A stretch of DNA of 64,000 nt, taken from assembly GCF_004522235.1 (NCBI RefSeq), contig NZ_SDLT01000019.1, positions 108,027-172,026 of the forward strand, in the 5' to 3' direction. The translations under genes and the position numbers were made by a program. Positions within the stretch are counted from its first letter, which is position 1. Every line of letters starts with the position of its first letter. Below, piece by piece: positions 32,731-40,930 of this stretch. Source of the stretch: Amycolatopsis nivea (lineage in GTDB: Bacteria > Actinomycetota > Actinomycetes > Mycobacteriales > Pseudonocardiaceae). The notes under the pieces are model-generated. The model saw only the letters and a list, made by a program, of their open reading frames with translations, had not been told where the DNA came from and did not search any database.

Positions 32731-34002
32731 TCAGTCCTCGAACTCGAAGCGCAGCCGTTCCTCGCACTTCGCGTACTTCGCCTCGAGTTCGTCCTCGGTG
32801 TCCGCGCCGATGATCAGTTCCGCCAGCTCGAAGGAGTAGCTGTCCTGCTCCGGCAGTTCCGACAGCCGCTGGCCTTCCTCCGGCGTGATCGAGATCGTCG
32901 TGCCGCCGAGTTCCTGACACAGGGCGGCGATCTCGTCCTGCGTCGGGATCCGCGTGACGACCGCGTCGCCGTCGAAGCGGCGCAGGTAGCAGCGCCCGGC
33001 GATGTGGTACTGTCCGCGGCCGCGCGGGAACTGCGGGTCCTGGCCGAGTCCCAGCCGGAGCATGATTTCGTGGTTGGCCACGCCGTCGACCAGCTCGAAC
33101 AGCTCCGCGTGCGACTGCGAGTGCCGCGGGTTGATCTCCAGCAGGCACACCTGGCCGGACTGCCGGTCGCAGAAGAACTCGATGCTGAACGTGCCGTTCT
33201 CGAAACCGACCTGGCGCATCACGCGCTCGGCGATGTCGAACATCCGCCGGACGGTCTCGTCCGGCAGCTGCGACGGGTACTGATGTCGCAAAAACGAAGA
33301 CCGGCCAGGGAAATCGACCGAATCCAGCGCGGCGTAGAGACGCACCTCGCCCTTCCAGACGTACCCCTCGACCGCCGCCTGCACCCCGTGCAGTTCGGAT
33401 TCGGCCAGGCACGCGGCCCCGCCGACCTCGGCGATTTCCGGCGGGAGATCGACCTGGCGCAACACGTCCTCGAACGGGTCCCCGACCCGTCCGACACCCT
33501 CCCGCAGTTCCTCGACGGCTTCCGCGAAGCCCTGCATGTCCCGCACGTGAAACGCCAGTTCCGACGAGAACCCCTTGACCGGCTTCAGCCACATCGGGAA
33601 GTCCACCCCGGACGGCGGCCGCGGCTCCCCGTCCAGGTCGACGATGCCGAACGGCGGCAGTTCGTCGATCACCTTCCGCTGTTCGAGCCTGCTCCAGTAC
33701 TTGTGCTCGCATTTGAGCACCGCGGGGAGCGGCACGTGCGGGAGGCCGCGTTCCTCGCACAGCAGCGGCGCCATGGTGGCGGCCGGGAAGTCCCAATAGG
33801 TCACGATCGCGGCGGGTTCGCCGTCGAAATCGTCCAGCTGCTGGCGGGCCTTCTTCATCAGGTCCGGGAAGTCGATCTCGCCGTGCTGCAGCTCGTCCGG
33901 GCTGAGCAACGGGCGGAACCGCAGCCCGGCCGCGGACGGGAGTCTTTTCAGGATGCGCTCGTTCTCCTCGTCAAGACCGAGCACGAACACGTCGTCAGTC
34001 AT
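32731..34002 (-). CDS. ATP-grasp domain protein
   Basis: ATP-dependent carboxylate-amine ligase-like enzyme, 423 residues. An N-terminal domain (1-105, MTDDVFVLGLDEENERIL) precedes the ATP-grasp core, with a nucleotide-binding Lys in FPMWLKPVKGFSSE and the metal-binding EINPR followed by HSQSH near 285. The C-terminal 80 residues are acidic. The substrate is unknown; the family joins an acid to an amine with acyl-phosphate chemistry. It begins 3 bases after the hemerythrin stop and is read with the DUF2188 gene. Confidence 0.86.
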   Translation of the reverse strand: MTDDVFVLGLDEENERILKRLPSAAGLRFRPLLSPDELQHGEIDFPDLMKKARQQLDDFDGEPAAIVTYWDFPAATMAPLLCEERGLPHVPLPAVLKCEHKYWSRLEQRKVIDELPPFGIVDLDGEPRPPSGVDFPMWLKPVKGFSSELAFHVRDMQGFAEAVEELREGVGRVGDPFEDVLRQVDLPPEIAEVGGAACLAESELHGVQAAVEGYVWKGEVRLYAALDSVDFPGRSSFLRHQYPSQLPDETVRRMFDIAERVMRQVGFENGTFSIEFFCDRQSGQVCLLEINPRHSQSHAELFELVDGVANHEIMLRLGLGQDPQFPRGRGQYHIAGRCYLRRFDGDAVVTRIPTQDEIAALCQELGGTTISITPEEGQRLSELPEQDSYSFELAELIIGADTEDELEAKYAKCEERLRFEFED

Positions 34003-34005
34003 GGT

Positions 34006-34566
34006 TCAGCTCTTCCGTCCCGTCAGCGCGTCGCGGATCTTGTCGACGAACGCCGCTCCCGGCGCGAGGACCAGGTTCGCAGGCGGCTTGCTCGGCGCGT
34101 GCGGATGCGGCCTGGTCGGCGCGATCTTCTTCGCCGCCAGCACCCGCTCGCCCAGCTGGTCCAGCTCCTCGGCCGAACACGCCTCGCGCAGCCGCGGGAG
34201 CAGGTCGTTCTCCTCGTCCCTGATGTGGTGGCGGACGTCGGCGATGAGCTTGCCGAGCAGCTCCTCGTACTCCGGTTCGCCGGGGTTCTTACGCTCGAGC
34301 CGCTTCATCACTTTTTCGGCCTCGGCGTGCTCCTCGATCTCGTGGTCGGCGATCTCGTCGCCGTTGTCGAGGTGCTTGCGCGCGGCCGGGTACATGAGCT
34401 GCTCTTCGGCGACCGAATGCCGGACCAGCTCGGCGATCACGTGGTCGACCACGTCTTTCCGGTTCCCCGCCTCGGGTTCGCTCTCGAGCTCGGCGAACAC
34501 CCGCTCGACGTCGCGGTGGTCGTCGGTGATCACGGTGATCAGGTCGGTTCGGGTGGGTGCGGCCAT
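34006..34566 (-). CDS. Hemerythrin HHE domain protein
   Basis: Di-iron four-helix protein, 186 residues. Ligand-type residues occur in the expected order: TDDHRDVERVF (helix 1), AELVRHSVAEEQLMYP (helix 2), ADHEIEEHAEAEKVM (helix 3) and VRHHIRDEENDLLPRL (helix 4). Such proteins sense or store O2 or NO and are typical of stress regulons. The ATG at 34564-34566 is used because the longer frame crosses the SigF-type promoter at 34598-34622. The last 45 residues are Pro/Ala/Lys-rich. It heads the three-gene operon. Confidence 0.9.
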   Translation of the reverse strand: MAAPTRTDLITVITDDHRDVERVFAELESEPEAGNRKDVVDHVIAELVRHSVAEEQLMYPAARKHLDNGDEIADHEIEEHAEAEKVMKRLERKNPGEPEYEELLGKLIADVRHHIRDEENDLLPRLREACSAEELDQLGERVLAAKKIAPTRPHPHAPSKPPANLVLAPGAAFVDKIRDALTGRKS

Positions 34567-34597
34567 GCTGCCTCCTCGGGTGTCGGGAACCCACCGG

Positions 34598-34622
34598 TTA
34601 CCCGTTGCGCCGCCGAACAACC
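34598..34622 (-). promoter_or_regulatory. SigF/SigB-type promoter of the hemerythrin operon
   Basis: Minus strand GGTT (34619-34622), 15 bases, GGGTAA (34598-34603), 31 bases before the ATG; AGGAGG precedes the ATG. Confidence 0.6.
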
Positions 34623-34871
34623 ACCGAACCATCCAGCAGAGGCACAGAAAGACCGTGTCCTCCTGGCAGACGGCCTGGCACCTTACACTGCCGAATCCCC
34701 CGACACGCGAGCCGCCAAAGCCCGCTGTCTCGTCAGCTTCGGCTAGCCCGACCGAAGGTGTTCCGGCATCACGATCCCCAACAAGATAGCCGGGATCATT
34801 GCCGCAAAACGTCAGAAAGGCTGCGGGCGCAGACTCACGGACAGTTCCGAGCAGTCAGCACGGTTGCGTTG
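34623..34871. other. Non-coding junction between stress block and defence island
   Basis: No gene, hairpin or clear repeat is visible here. It separates the last SigF-type promoter from the 3' end of the caspase-helicase gene and is the left edge of the defence island. Confidence 0.5.
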
Positions 34872-37800
34872 TCAGACAGGTTCTTCGGTCGGTGACGCGA
34901 CGTCGAACAACCGTGGCTCGGCCGCTTCCGCTTCGGCCGCGCCGACAGCCGCGCGCACGGCCTGCCATAGCACGGAGTTCCCGCCGAGGCACCTGATCCC
35001 TTCCTGGTCATCAGCTTCGCCAACGGCTGCGACCGTAACCAGTCCAGCTTTGCGCAACGCAACGAACACGTCCCGCGGCAGCTCGGGCTCGGCCCACTTC
35101 GCGATCGGCACATGACCGGCAATCACGCCGAACTCGATTTGCGCCGGAAGGATGTCGGGAAGGTCGCCGAACCTCTCGCCCGGCACGACGCACTCCGCGA
35201 TCTCGATGACCGCGCCTGTCACTCCCGCCGCCCGGCGCATAGCCTGGATGACCGGGCCAGGATCATTTCGCCTTTGCTGTGGCAACGTTGCTTGGAGAGC
35301 ACGTTCGATGTCAGGCAAACCGCTTCCCCGAATCCACAGAACCGACGCTATCGCGCGTCTGGCAGCCGCGTGCGCCCGCTCGGCGGGAAGAGAGAAAAGC
35401 CGCTGGACTATCGTGGCCGGCGCGCCTGCAGCTGCCAGCCAGGCACGCATCTCCTCAACGGCGGCCGGCCGGCCTCTGGAGGAGACCGCGAATCGGACGT
35501 CCTGAAGTTCTTCGGCGAGCTGCGCCGCGCACAACAACGCCGGCCTCTTGACCTCGCCGGCGGGCACCTCCCGGAGCGCATCGGCGATTGCGGTCACCGA
35601 TGCGGTGGAGATCCCGCTCCGAACGACTATCTCGCCCAGCCGGCTCAGCACGAGAGCGTCCGCGCTCCGCCGGACGAAACCGCGATCGACGAGATGCGAA
35701 ACCACCTGCTGCACGCGCGTCGGCGGAAACACCTCCGCTCGACCCGCCATGCGCCCCTGGCGGTACGCAAGCGTACGGCGGAGGAAGTCCACCACCGCGT
35801 CCTCGTCGGCGTGACCGTGTTCTGCAGTCTCTGCCGCAAGCGCAGTGACCACGAGCGTCGCGAGGTCGATCCGGGCGTCGAGAAGGACAGATCGGCCTGG
35901 CTCGGGCGAGGCTCGCACATACCGCCGGAGTTTTTCTTCGGAGTCGGCGCCGCCTTCGGTCAGGATGACCGCTCGCCCTTCGCCCGAGCCGTGCCCGGCC
36001 CGTCCCGCTCGGCCTGCCATGTTCTTGTACTCGGCCACCGAGTAGGCGACATCCGTCGGATGTTTCAGCTCGTTGATCAGGACGACGTCGGCGGGCAGGT
36101 TCAAGCCTTGCGCCAGCGTCGTGGTCGCGACGACTACCCGGATAGCGCTGTCCCGGCGACGAAACGAAGTTTCGATCACCCGGCGCTGCGCGTCGGACAG
36201 ATCCGCGAGGTGAAACGCCACGCCACCGCTCAGGCACTGCACAAGATGATCGTGCAAGACCCCGGCATCGCCGCGAGGCAGCGCAGCGATCTCTTCGTCC
36301 GCAGGCAGCGATGACGCCGTTCGAGCCAATCGTGCCGCCGTCGACCGCACGCTCTCCCGGGTGCCGCGGAAGACAATCACTTGACGCCTCTCGGCCACCA
36401 ACGCGGAGACAACGCTGATCAGCAGTTCCTCGCGGGACTCGGACACCGGCGGATCCAGCCACGCTGGTTCGTCCACATCGGACACGACGCCGGCAGCGAC
36501 CCGGCTGCCCCGCAGTCGGCCGTCTGGCCCGAGAACTCCCTCCACGAGCGGCGTCGCCCGGTAGGTGCTCACCACCGGTGTCACGCCCAGCCAGTCGGCG
36601 AGGCCCTCCGGGTCGCCGAGCACAGCGGACAATCCGATCAGCTGCGGCGACGTGCTCCCGCTCCGGCGTGCCCGCAACCGCGTGAAGAAGGCCTCCAGCC
36701 CGGGGCCTCGATTCGGATCGAAAAGCGCGTGGATCTCGTCGACGACCACGAGCCCGACCCGGGACAGAAGCCCCGGGTCGGCGGCCACCAGACCGGTGAA
36801 CTTCTCGTAGGTCAGCACGGCGAAGTCGTACTTGCCCCGGACGAATTGTGGAAGATGGTCGCGCAGGTCCCCGGTCGCCCGGATCACGGCGACCCCGCGC
36901 GATCCGTACTGATCCCGGAACCGGTCGTATTGCTCATTGACCAGCGCCCGGGTAGGTAAAAGGAAAACTGTCCGCTTCCCCGCGTGCTTGGCGGCTATCC
37001 CGGCCATCTCGCCGACCAGCGTTTTGCCGCTTCCGGTCGGCGCGCTCACCAATGCCGATTCGCCGCGGAGGATCCCAGCGGCGTTGACGGCGGCGAGCTG
37101 CACTTCGTTGAGCATGCCGACCTGGTCCCGCCACAGCTCGATGAACGGGGCGGAGATTCCGTGCGATTCGAGCGAGGACAACGCGGGAGCAGCACGCCGC
37201 GGGGCTACTCCCCCGAGCTCCTCGTACTGCTCTCCTGGAGTGAAGACCGGCAGGTAGGCGTCACCGATCGACCCTTCGAACCCGGCATTCTGCCGGACGC
37301 CGAGGATACCGTTCCGATGTGACACCACTCCCTGCAGCACGCGGTCCACCAGCTTGAGCACCGAGACTCGGTCGCCGTCCGCGGTCCCGTGCCGGCCCAG
37401 CAACGCTTCGAGGAAATGATGCGTCAGCACGCCGTGCCCGAATTCTGCTTTTTCATAGGCACGCTCGTCCGCTCCGGACGCGGCCAGGATGACCTTTCCG
37501 CGCCCACGGACGAGATCCATCCGATCCTGGCCGCCCGAGGTCCGAGCGACCCACTCGTCCGGGGGCAGCCGGAGCGACTTGGGCTGGTGCCCGACGGCCG
37601 TCGCGTCGGTGAGGCGCTCGTTCCACGCACCGCCGGAGAAGCAGCAGTCGAGCACCACGATCAGCAAGCGGGCCGGGATTCGGTCGACCAGCCGGGCGAA
37701 CTCCGCGAGCGGCACCGCGGTCTCGGCGAGGCGTTCCCCGTCGGCATCGTGAGTGGCAAGTTCGCGCGTCGGAGTGCCGTGTCCGGAGAAGGAGACGAGC

Positions 37801-38033
37801 ACGACGTCCGAGTCCGTCGACTCGCGTGCCAACCGTCCCATTTCTGTCCACATTCTGGCCTTCGTCGCCTCGGCGTCGGTCACTAGCGTGGCACTGTCGT
37901 CACCGAAGGTGTCGCGGAACAGCGCGTACAGCACCTCCGCATCCCGGCGGGCGAAACGCAGCTCGCCGAATGCGGGGTCGCGGTAGTGGTCGAGGCCGAT
38001 GAACAAGCCGCGGAAAGAGGGTGCCTCGACCAT
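34872..38033 (-). CDS. Caspase-like protease fused to Ski2/Hel308-like SF2 helicase
   Basis: A 1053-residue fusion. Residues 1-265 are a caspase-fold peptidase (C14): FIGLDHYRD at the start, the catalytic His H85 in SFSGHG, and the Cys C131 in VVLDCCFSGG. Residues 300-760 are a DExH helicase: APTGSGKT at 331-338, DEIH at 432-435, ATTTLAQGLNLP near 636-647 and the motif VI NMAGRAGRAGHG at 671-682, as in Hel308/Ski2/Brr2. A long helical C-terminus follows. The ATG at 38031-38033 has AGGAGG. The gene is divergent from the nuclease/pPIWI-RE operon, across a region with a LexA box. Nucleic-acid-triggered proteolysis, leading to suicide or effector activation, is an inference. Confidence 0.9.
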   Translation of the reverse strand: MVEAPSFRGLFIGLDHYRDPAFGELRFARRDAEVLYALFRDTFGDDSATLVTDAEATKARMWTEMGRLARESTDSDVVLVSFSGHGTPTRELATHDADGERLAETAVPLAEFARLVDRIPARLLIVVLDCCFSGGAWNERLTDATAVGHQPKSLRLPPDEWVARTSGGQDRMDLVRGRGKVILAASGADERAYEKAEFGHGVLTHHFLEALLGRHGTADGDRVSVLKLVDRVLQGVVSHRNGILGVRQNAGFEGSIGDAYLPVFTPGEQYEELGGVAPRRAAPALSSLESHGISAPFIELWRDQVGMLNEVQLAAVNAAGILRGESALVSAPTGSGKTLVGEMAGIAAKHAGKRTVFLLPTRALVNEQYDRFRDQYGSRGVAVIRATGDLRDHLPQFVRGKYDFAVLTYEKFTGLVAADPGLLSRVGLVVVDEIHALFDPNRGPGLEAFFTRLRARRSGSTSPQLIGLSAVLGDPEGLADWLGVTPVVSTYRATPLVEGVLGPDGRLRGSRVAAGVVSDVDEPAWLDPPVSESREELLISVVSALVAERRQVIVFRGTRESVRSTAARLARTASSLPADEEIAALPRGDAGVLHDHLVQCLSGGVAFHLADLSDAQRRVIETSFRRRDSAIRVVVATTTLAQGLNLPADVVLINELKHPTDVAYSVAEYKNMAGRAGRAGHGSGEGRAVILTEGGADSEEKLRRYVRASPEPGRSVLLDARIDLATLVVTALAAETAEHGHADEDAVVDFLRRTLAYRQGRMAGRAEVFPPTRVQQVVSHLVDRGFVRRSADALVLSRLGEIVVRSGISTASVTAIADALREVPAGEVKRPALLCAAQLAEELQDVRFAVSSRGRPAAVEEMRAWLAAAGAPATIVQRLFSLPAERAHAAARRAIASVLWIRGSGLPDIERALQATLPQQRRNDPGPVIQAMRRAAGVTGAVIEIAECVVPGERFGDLPDILPAQIEFGVIAGHVPIAKWAEPELPRDVFVALRKAGLVTVAAVGEADDQEGIRCLGGNSVLWQAVRAAVGAAEAEAAEPRLFDVASPTEEPV

Positions 38034-38200
38034 CCGGGTTTCCTCCTGGCTTCCGGCCTGAAAGCATGCTGGCGATCTGCGGGCGACTCACGATAGCGTG
38101 CGGACTGACTGCGGAATCGGCGAGGCGCCCCGTCCGGTTCCAGGTCAGGGGAGGACAAGGAAATGACGAGTTCGGCCGAAAATCGGGAACCCAGCAATGC

Positions 38201-38216
38201 TCGAACATTGGTTCGA
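38201..38216. promoter_or_regulatory. SOS box (LexA binding site)
   Basis: TCGAAC-ATTG-GTTCGA is a perfect match to the mycobacterial/actinobacterial SOS consensus TCGAAC-N4-GTTCGA. It lies 91 bases before the nuclease ATG at 38307 and 167 bases before the caspase-helicase start, so either or both units may be LexA-controlled. Confidence 0.78.
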
Positions 38217-38306
38217 ATTCATTCATGGGAAGTTCGCGGGATCACGCACAGATGCCCGGAGCGGATCGCCAGAGGGTCGGCGCGGACCGCAGCCAGACCG
38301 TCGGCG

Positions 38307-39776
38307 ATGTCCTCGGTGAAGACAGTGCTCGACTTCGTCGAATTCGACCAGCTTCCACTCGACGCCGCGCTGCGGAAGTGGAACCGGAGAGCCGAGCCCG
38401 CTCCGGAGCTCGCCCGCTGGACTGAGCACGCGGTGGATCAAGCGCTCGCTGCGAATGCGTCGTTGGCGGCCGAGTCGAGCACAGAAGCCGGCGTGCTGGA
38501 GCCCGTGTCCCGAGAGTGGGCGCGGCAACACCGGTTCCCGGATGGCTTGGTCTACGAGGAGACCGTGACCGGTCGGCGGTACGAGGGCGCGGGGATCCGG
38601 GAACTGCGCATCCTCCGCGCGAAGGTGCACAAGCTGCCGGACGACGAGCTCGCGCTCCGGAAAAACGAACTGGAGGTCGCCTTCGCGGCCGGTGTCCTCG
38701 CCGGTGCCAGCGAGGTTCTCGGCAACAGGTGGAACTCCCAGAAGCCGTACACCCTCTCGCGGTTCACCGCACCGGACCGGATCAGGATCGTGGAGATCGG
38801 CTGCGAAAACGGAGTTCTTCAACCCCTCTTCGACGGTTCCCGGGAAGAAGCACTGCATCACTACCGGCAACACGCCGCAGACGAAGTGACCGCGCTTGCC
38901 GCGGGCGGCGTCTATCGACCCGGCCGCGACTGCACCAGTTGCTCGCTCCTGGGCGACTGCCCCGCCGTGCCGGTCGTGCCCGGGATTCTGGGCGTCTCAG
39001 CGGATTCGGGGAGGACGCGCCGGCAATGGTCTGTGACCGATGGCAGAGAACACGCAAAATGTCCTGCGCGCACTCGATTCAGCGAGCTGCGCTTTCCCCG
39101 GGACCAAGCAGCTGAGGACAATGACGAAGCCCGGCGCGGACGCGACGTGCACAAATGGCTCGAGGAACAGCACAGTCGGGTCCCCCGGCGGAAATGCGGG
39201 GCCGCGGAGGTTCCCGACGACCCCAGGCAATGGGCAGCGGAATGGGCGGGCCCTGACGGCTTTCAAGCCCGCCTGGCGATCCAGATGATCGGCGACCACG
39301 CTGTGGTCTGCCCGCTCGCGGGACTGCCCCCTGACGCCCAGGTGCGCAGCGAGCGGACTGTAGCGGTTTCCGACCCTGAAGCCGGCGCGCTGATCGTGGC
39401 CAAAACCGATCTGCTCTACCACGACGGCATGGGCTGGACACTCCGCGAAACGAAAACCGCCCGATCTCCGCACCAGGGCAATTTGTTCGGAAAGTACCCG
39501 CAACTGGCTTTGGCTGTCTGTCTCTCCGCGGCCGGATTCCTCACCGACGCCGGCGTGCGGCTGCGTGTCGAACTGGAAGAATTGACCGGCCGCGGTCCGG
39601 TGCTGACCGAACTCGACGTGACCGCCCCGGTCGTCCTCGCGGCTGCCCGCGCAGAGCTGGCAAAACTCGCGACGCCGATGTTCGACGGATCCGATCCGCA
39701 CGCGCGCCCCGGAAATGCCTGCCGGGACTGCGGTTTCGCCCGTTGGTGCCCGTCGGCTCGCAAGCAGCTTGCATGA
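38307..39776 (+). CDS. PD-(D/E)xK nuclease, Cas4/RecB-like, with Cys clusters
   Basis: Probable DNA exonuclease, 489 residues from the ATG at 38307. The nuclease core has D368 and E381-T-K383 (TDLLYH then RETKTA), followed by a YPQLALAV helix like motif IV of Cas4/RecB. Cysteines C209, C212, C218 and C472, C475, C481 (CRDCGFARWC) could hold a [4Fe-4S] cluster as in Cas4/AddB. A frame with a strong GGAGG site opens at 38163, but its first 48 codons contain the SOS box and poor third-position GC, so I take the later start. The next gene overlaps it by 4 bases (ATGA). Confidence 0.8.
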   Translation: MSSVKTVLDFVEFDQLPLDAALRKWNRRAEPAPELARWTEHAVDQALAANASLAAESSTEAGVLEPVSREWARQHRFPDGLVYEETVTGRRYEGAGIRELRILRAKVHKLPDDELALRKNELEVAFAAGVLAGASEVLGNRWNSQKPYTLSRFTAPDRIRIVEIGCENGVLQPLFDGSREEALHHYRQHAADEVTALAAGGVYRPGRDCTSCSLLGDCPAVPVVPGILGVSADSGRTRRQWSVTDGREHAKCPARTRFSELRFPRDQAAEDNDEARRGRDVHKWLEEQHSRVPRRKCGAAEVPDDPRQWAAEWAGPDGFQARLAIQMIGDHAVVCPLAGLPPDAQVRSERTVAVSDPEAGALIVAKTDLLYHDGMGWTLRETKTARSPHQGNLFGKYPQLALAVCLSAAGFLTDAGVRLRVELEELTGRGPVLTELDVTAPVVLAAARAELAKLATPMFDGSDPHARPGNACRDCGFARWCPSARKQLA

Positions 39777-40930
39777 ACGGCACGACGCACGACCACCAGT
39801 TCGACCCCTTGCCGCCTTGGCGCGCAGTCGTCGCTGCCGCGGTGCGTGCGGCTTACGCTTGGTCGAAGCGGCACGAACAGCCTGGGGCAATGCGCGAGGC
39901 TGCGAGGATGACCGGCGTGTTGATGGCCGCGCACGGGCCAGGAAGAGGCCCCTCGACTCCCTCGGAACTCGCCAAGGCTCTGCACCGTCGCCTCGGCGAC
40001 CTCCCCTTTCTCCAGGATTGCCCGGAAGCAGAAGCAGCCGAGATGATTCTGCTGGAGAACGGCCAACTCACCGCAGCCGTCTACGATCTGGCCTGCGAGT
40101 ACTCGGCACCGCTCGGAGAAACGATCGGGCGGGCCGCGTGGTTGCCGACCTGGACTCGGATGAGGGCCGACCAGATTCGGCAGGAAGCTTATGCGGCGAT
40201 GACTGCGACCGGACGGCAGGAAGACTATGTGGCTTCCCGGAAGTTTCTCATCGAACATCCGGCCGGGCAGTTTGACGCACTGCGGGAGCAGCTGAGCAGC
40301 GAAGGCGCGAAGCTCGCTCCGTACGGATACGAAAAAATTCCGGAAGACCAGCTGCACCGGGACCGAAACAGCGAGGCGTGGTGGTTCCCCTGCCCGGTGT
40401 GCCGATGGCCGATGGCCGTTGCCGCCGACCGCGTGCGATGCCGGTACCGGCCGCATTCCGCGTCGTACCGGATCAGGCGGAAGCCTGTCGGCACCAGGCC
40501 TGTGCTCGATCGCATCGACACCGGCCCTCGCATTGCGACTCCGAAGGCCGCGCCCGCGGCTGGCGCCCGTTGCGTCAACGCCGGAGTCTGGCGCTTCGTA
40601 GTGGTTCCAGGGGCGGCAGAACTGCGTCTGTACCGAGTACTCGACAAACCAGGGATCGACGTGGAGCTGTGGCCGGAAGCCGACAGCTACGACCTTCACG
40701 TCAAGGTCGGCGAGCACGAGTACCGGGCGGATCTCAAGGAGTACCAATCGATCGGGCGGCTTGTCGATCATCTCGCGGCGACCCGCCCCACCGCCGAGGT
40801 CGTGCTTCCGGTCACCCACGAGCACCAGCTGAGCGCTCTGGAGAGAGCCGTGCTGCCCGGCGTGCGCGTCACCACCGAGACGAGATTTCGAACCAGGATC
40901 CTCAATCTCCGCAGGAGGGCGAACGGGTGA
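39773..40930 (+). CDS. pPIWI-RE-associated restriction-like nuclease with zinc ribbon
   Basis: A 385-residue protein matching in order and content the REase partner of pPIWI-RE cassettes. A helical N-terminal half is followed by a zinc ribbon-like C207-x2-C210 (CPVCRWPM), C223 and H228, then a C-terminal PD-(D/E)xK fold with D307 in YDLHV and D320-L-K322. Acidic E283 and E298 precede these. The ATG at 39773 overlaps the upstream stop (ATGA); the helicase GTG overlaps its own stop (GTGA), so the genes are tightly coupled. It probably cleaves DNA guided or licensed by the PIWI protein (inference). Confidence 0.75.
   Translation: MNGTTHDHQFDPLPPWRAVVAAAVRAAYAWSKRHEQPGAMREAARMTGVLMAAHGPGRGPSTPSELAKALHRRLGDLPFLQDCPEAEAAEMILLENGQLTAAVYDLACEYSAPLGETIGRAAWLPTWTRMRADQIRQEAYAAMTATGRQEDYVASRKFLIEHPAGQFDALREQLSSEGAKLAPYGYEKIPEDQLHRDRNSEAWWFPCPVCRWPMAVAADRVRCRYRPHSASYRIRRKPVGTRPVLDRIDTGPRIATPKAAPAAGARCVNAGVWRFVVVPGAAELRLYRVLDKPGIDVELWPEADSYDLHVKVGEHEYRADLKEYQSIGRLVDHLAATRPTAEVVLPVTHEHQLSALERAVLPGVRVTTETRFRTRILNLRRRANG

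Noticed and set aside
38163..38306. Upstream in-frame ATG of the Cas4-like nuclease with a strong GGAGG site
   Set aside because: Third-position GC is low over these codons and they contain the SOS box. I kept the ATG at 38307, but the earlier start is not excluded.
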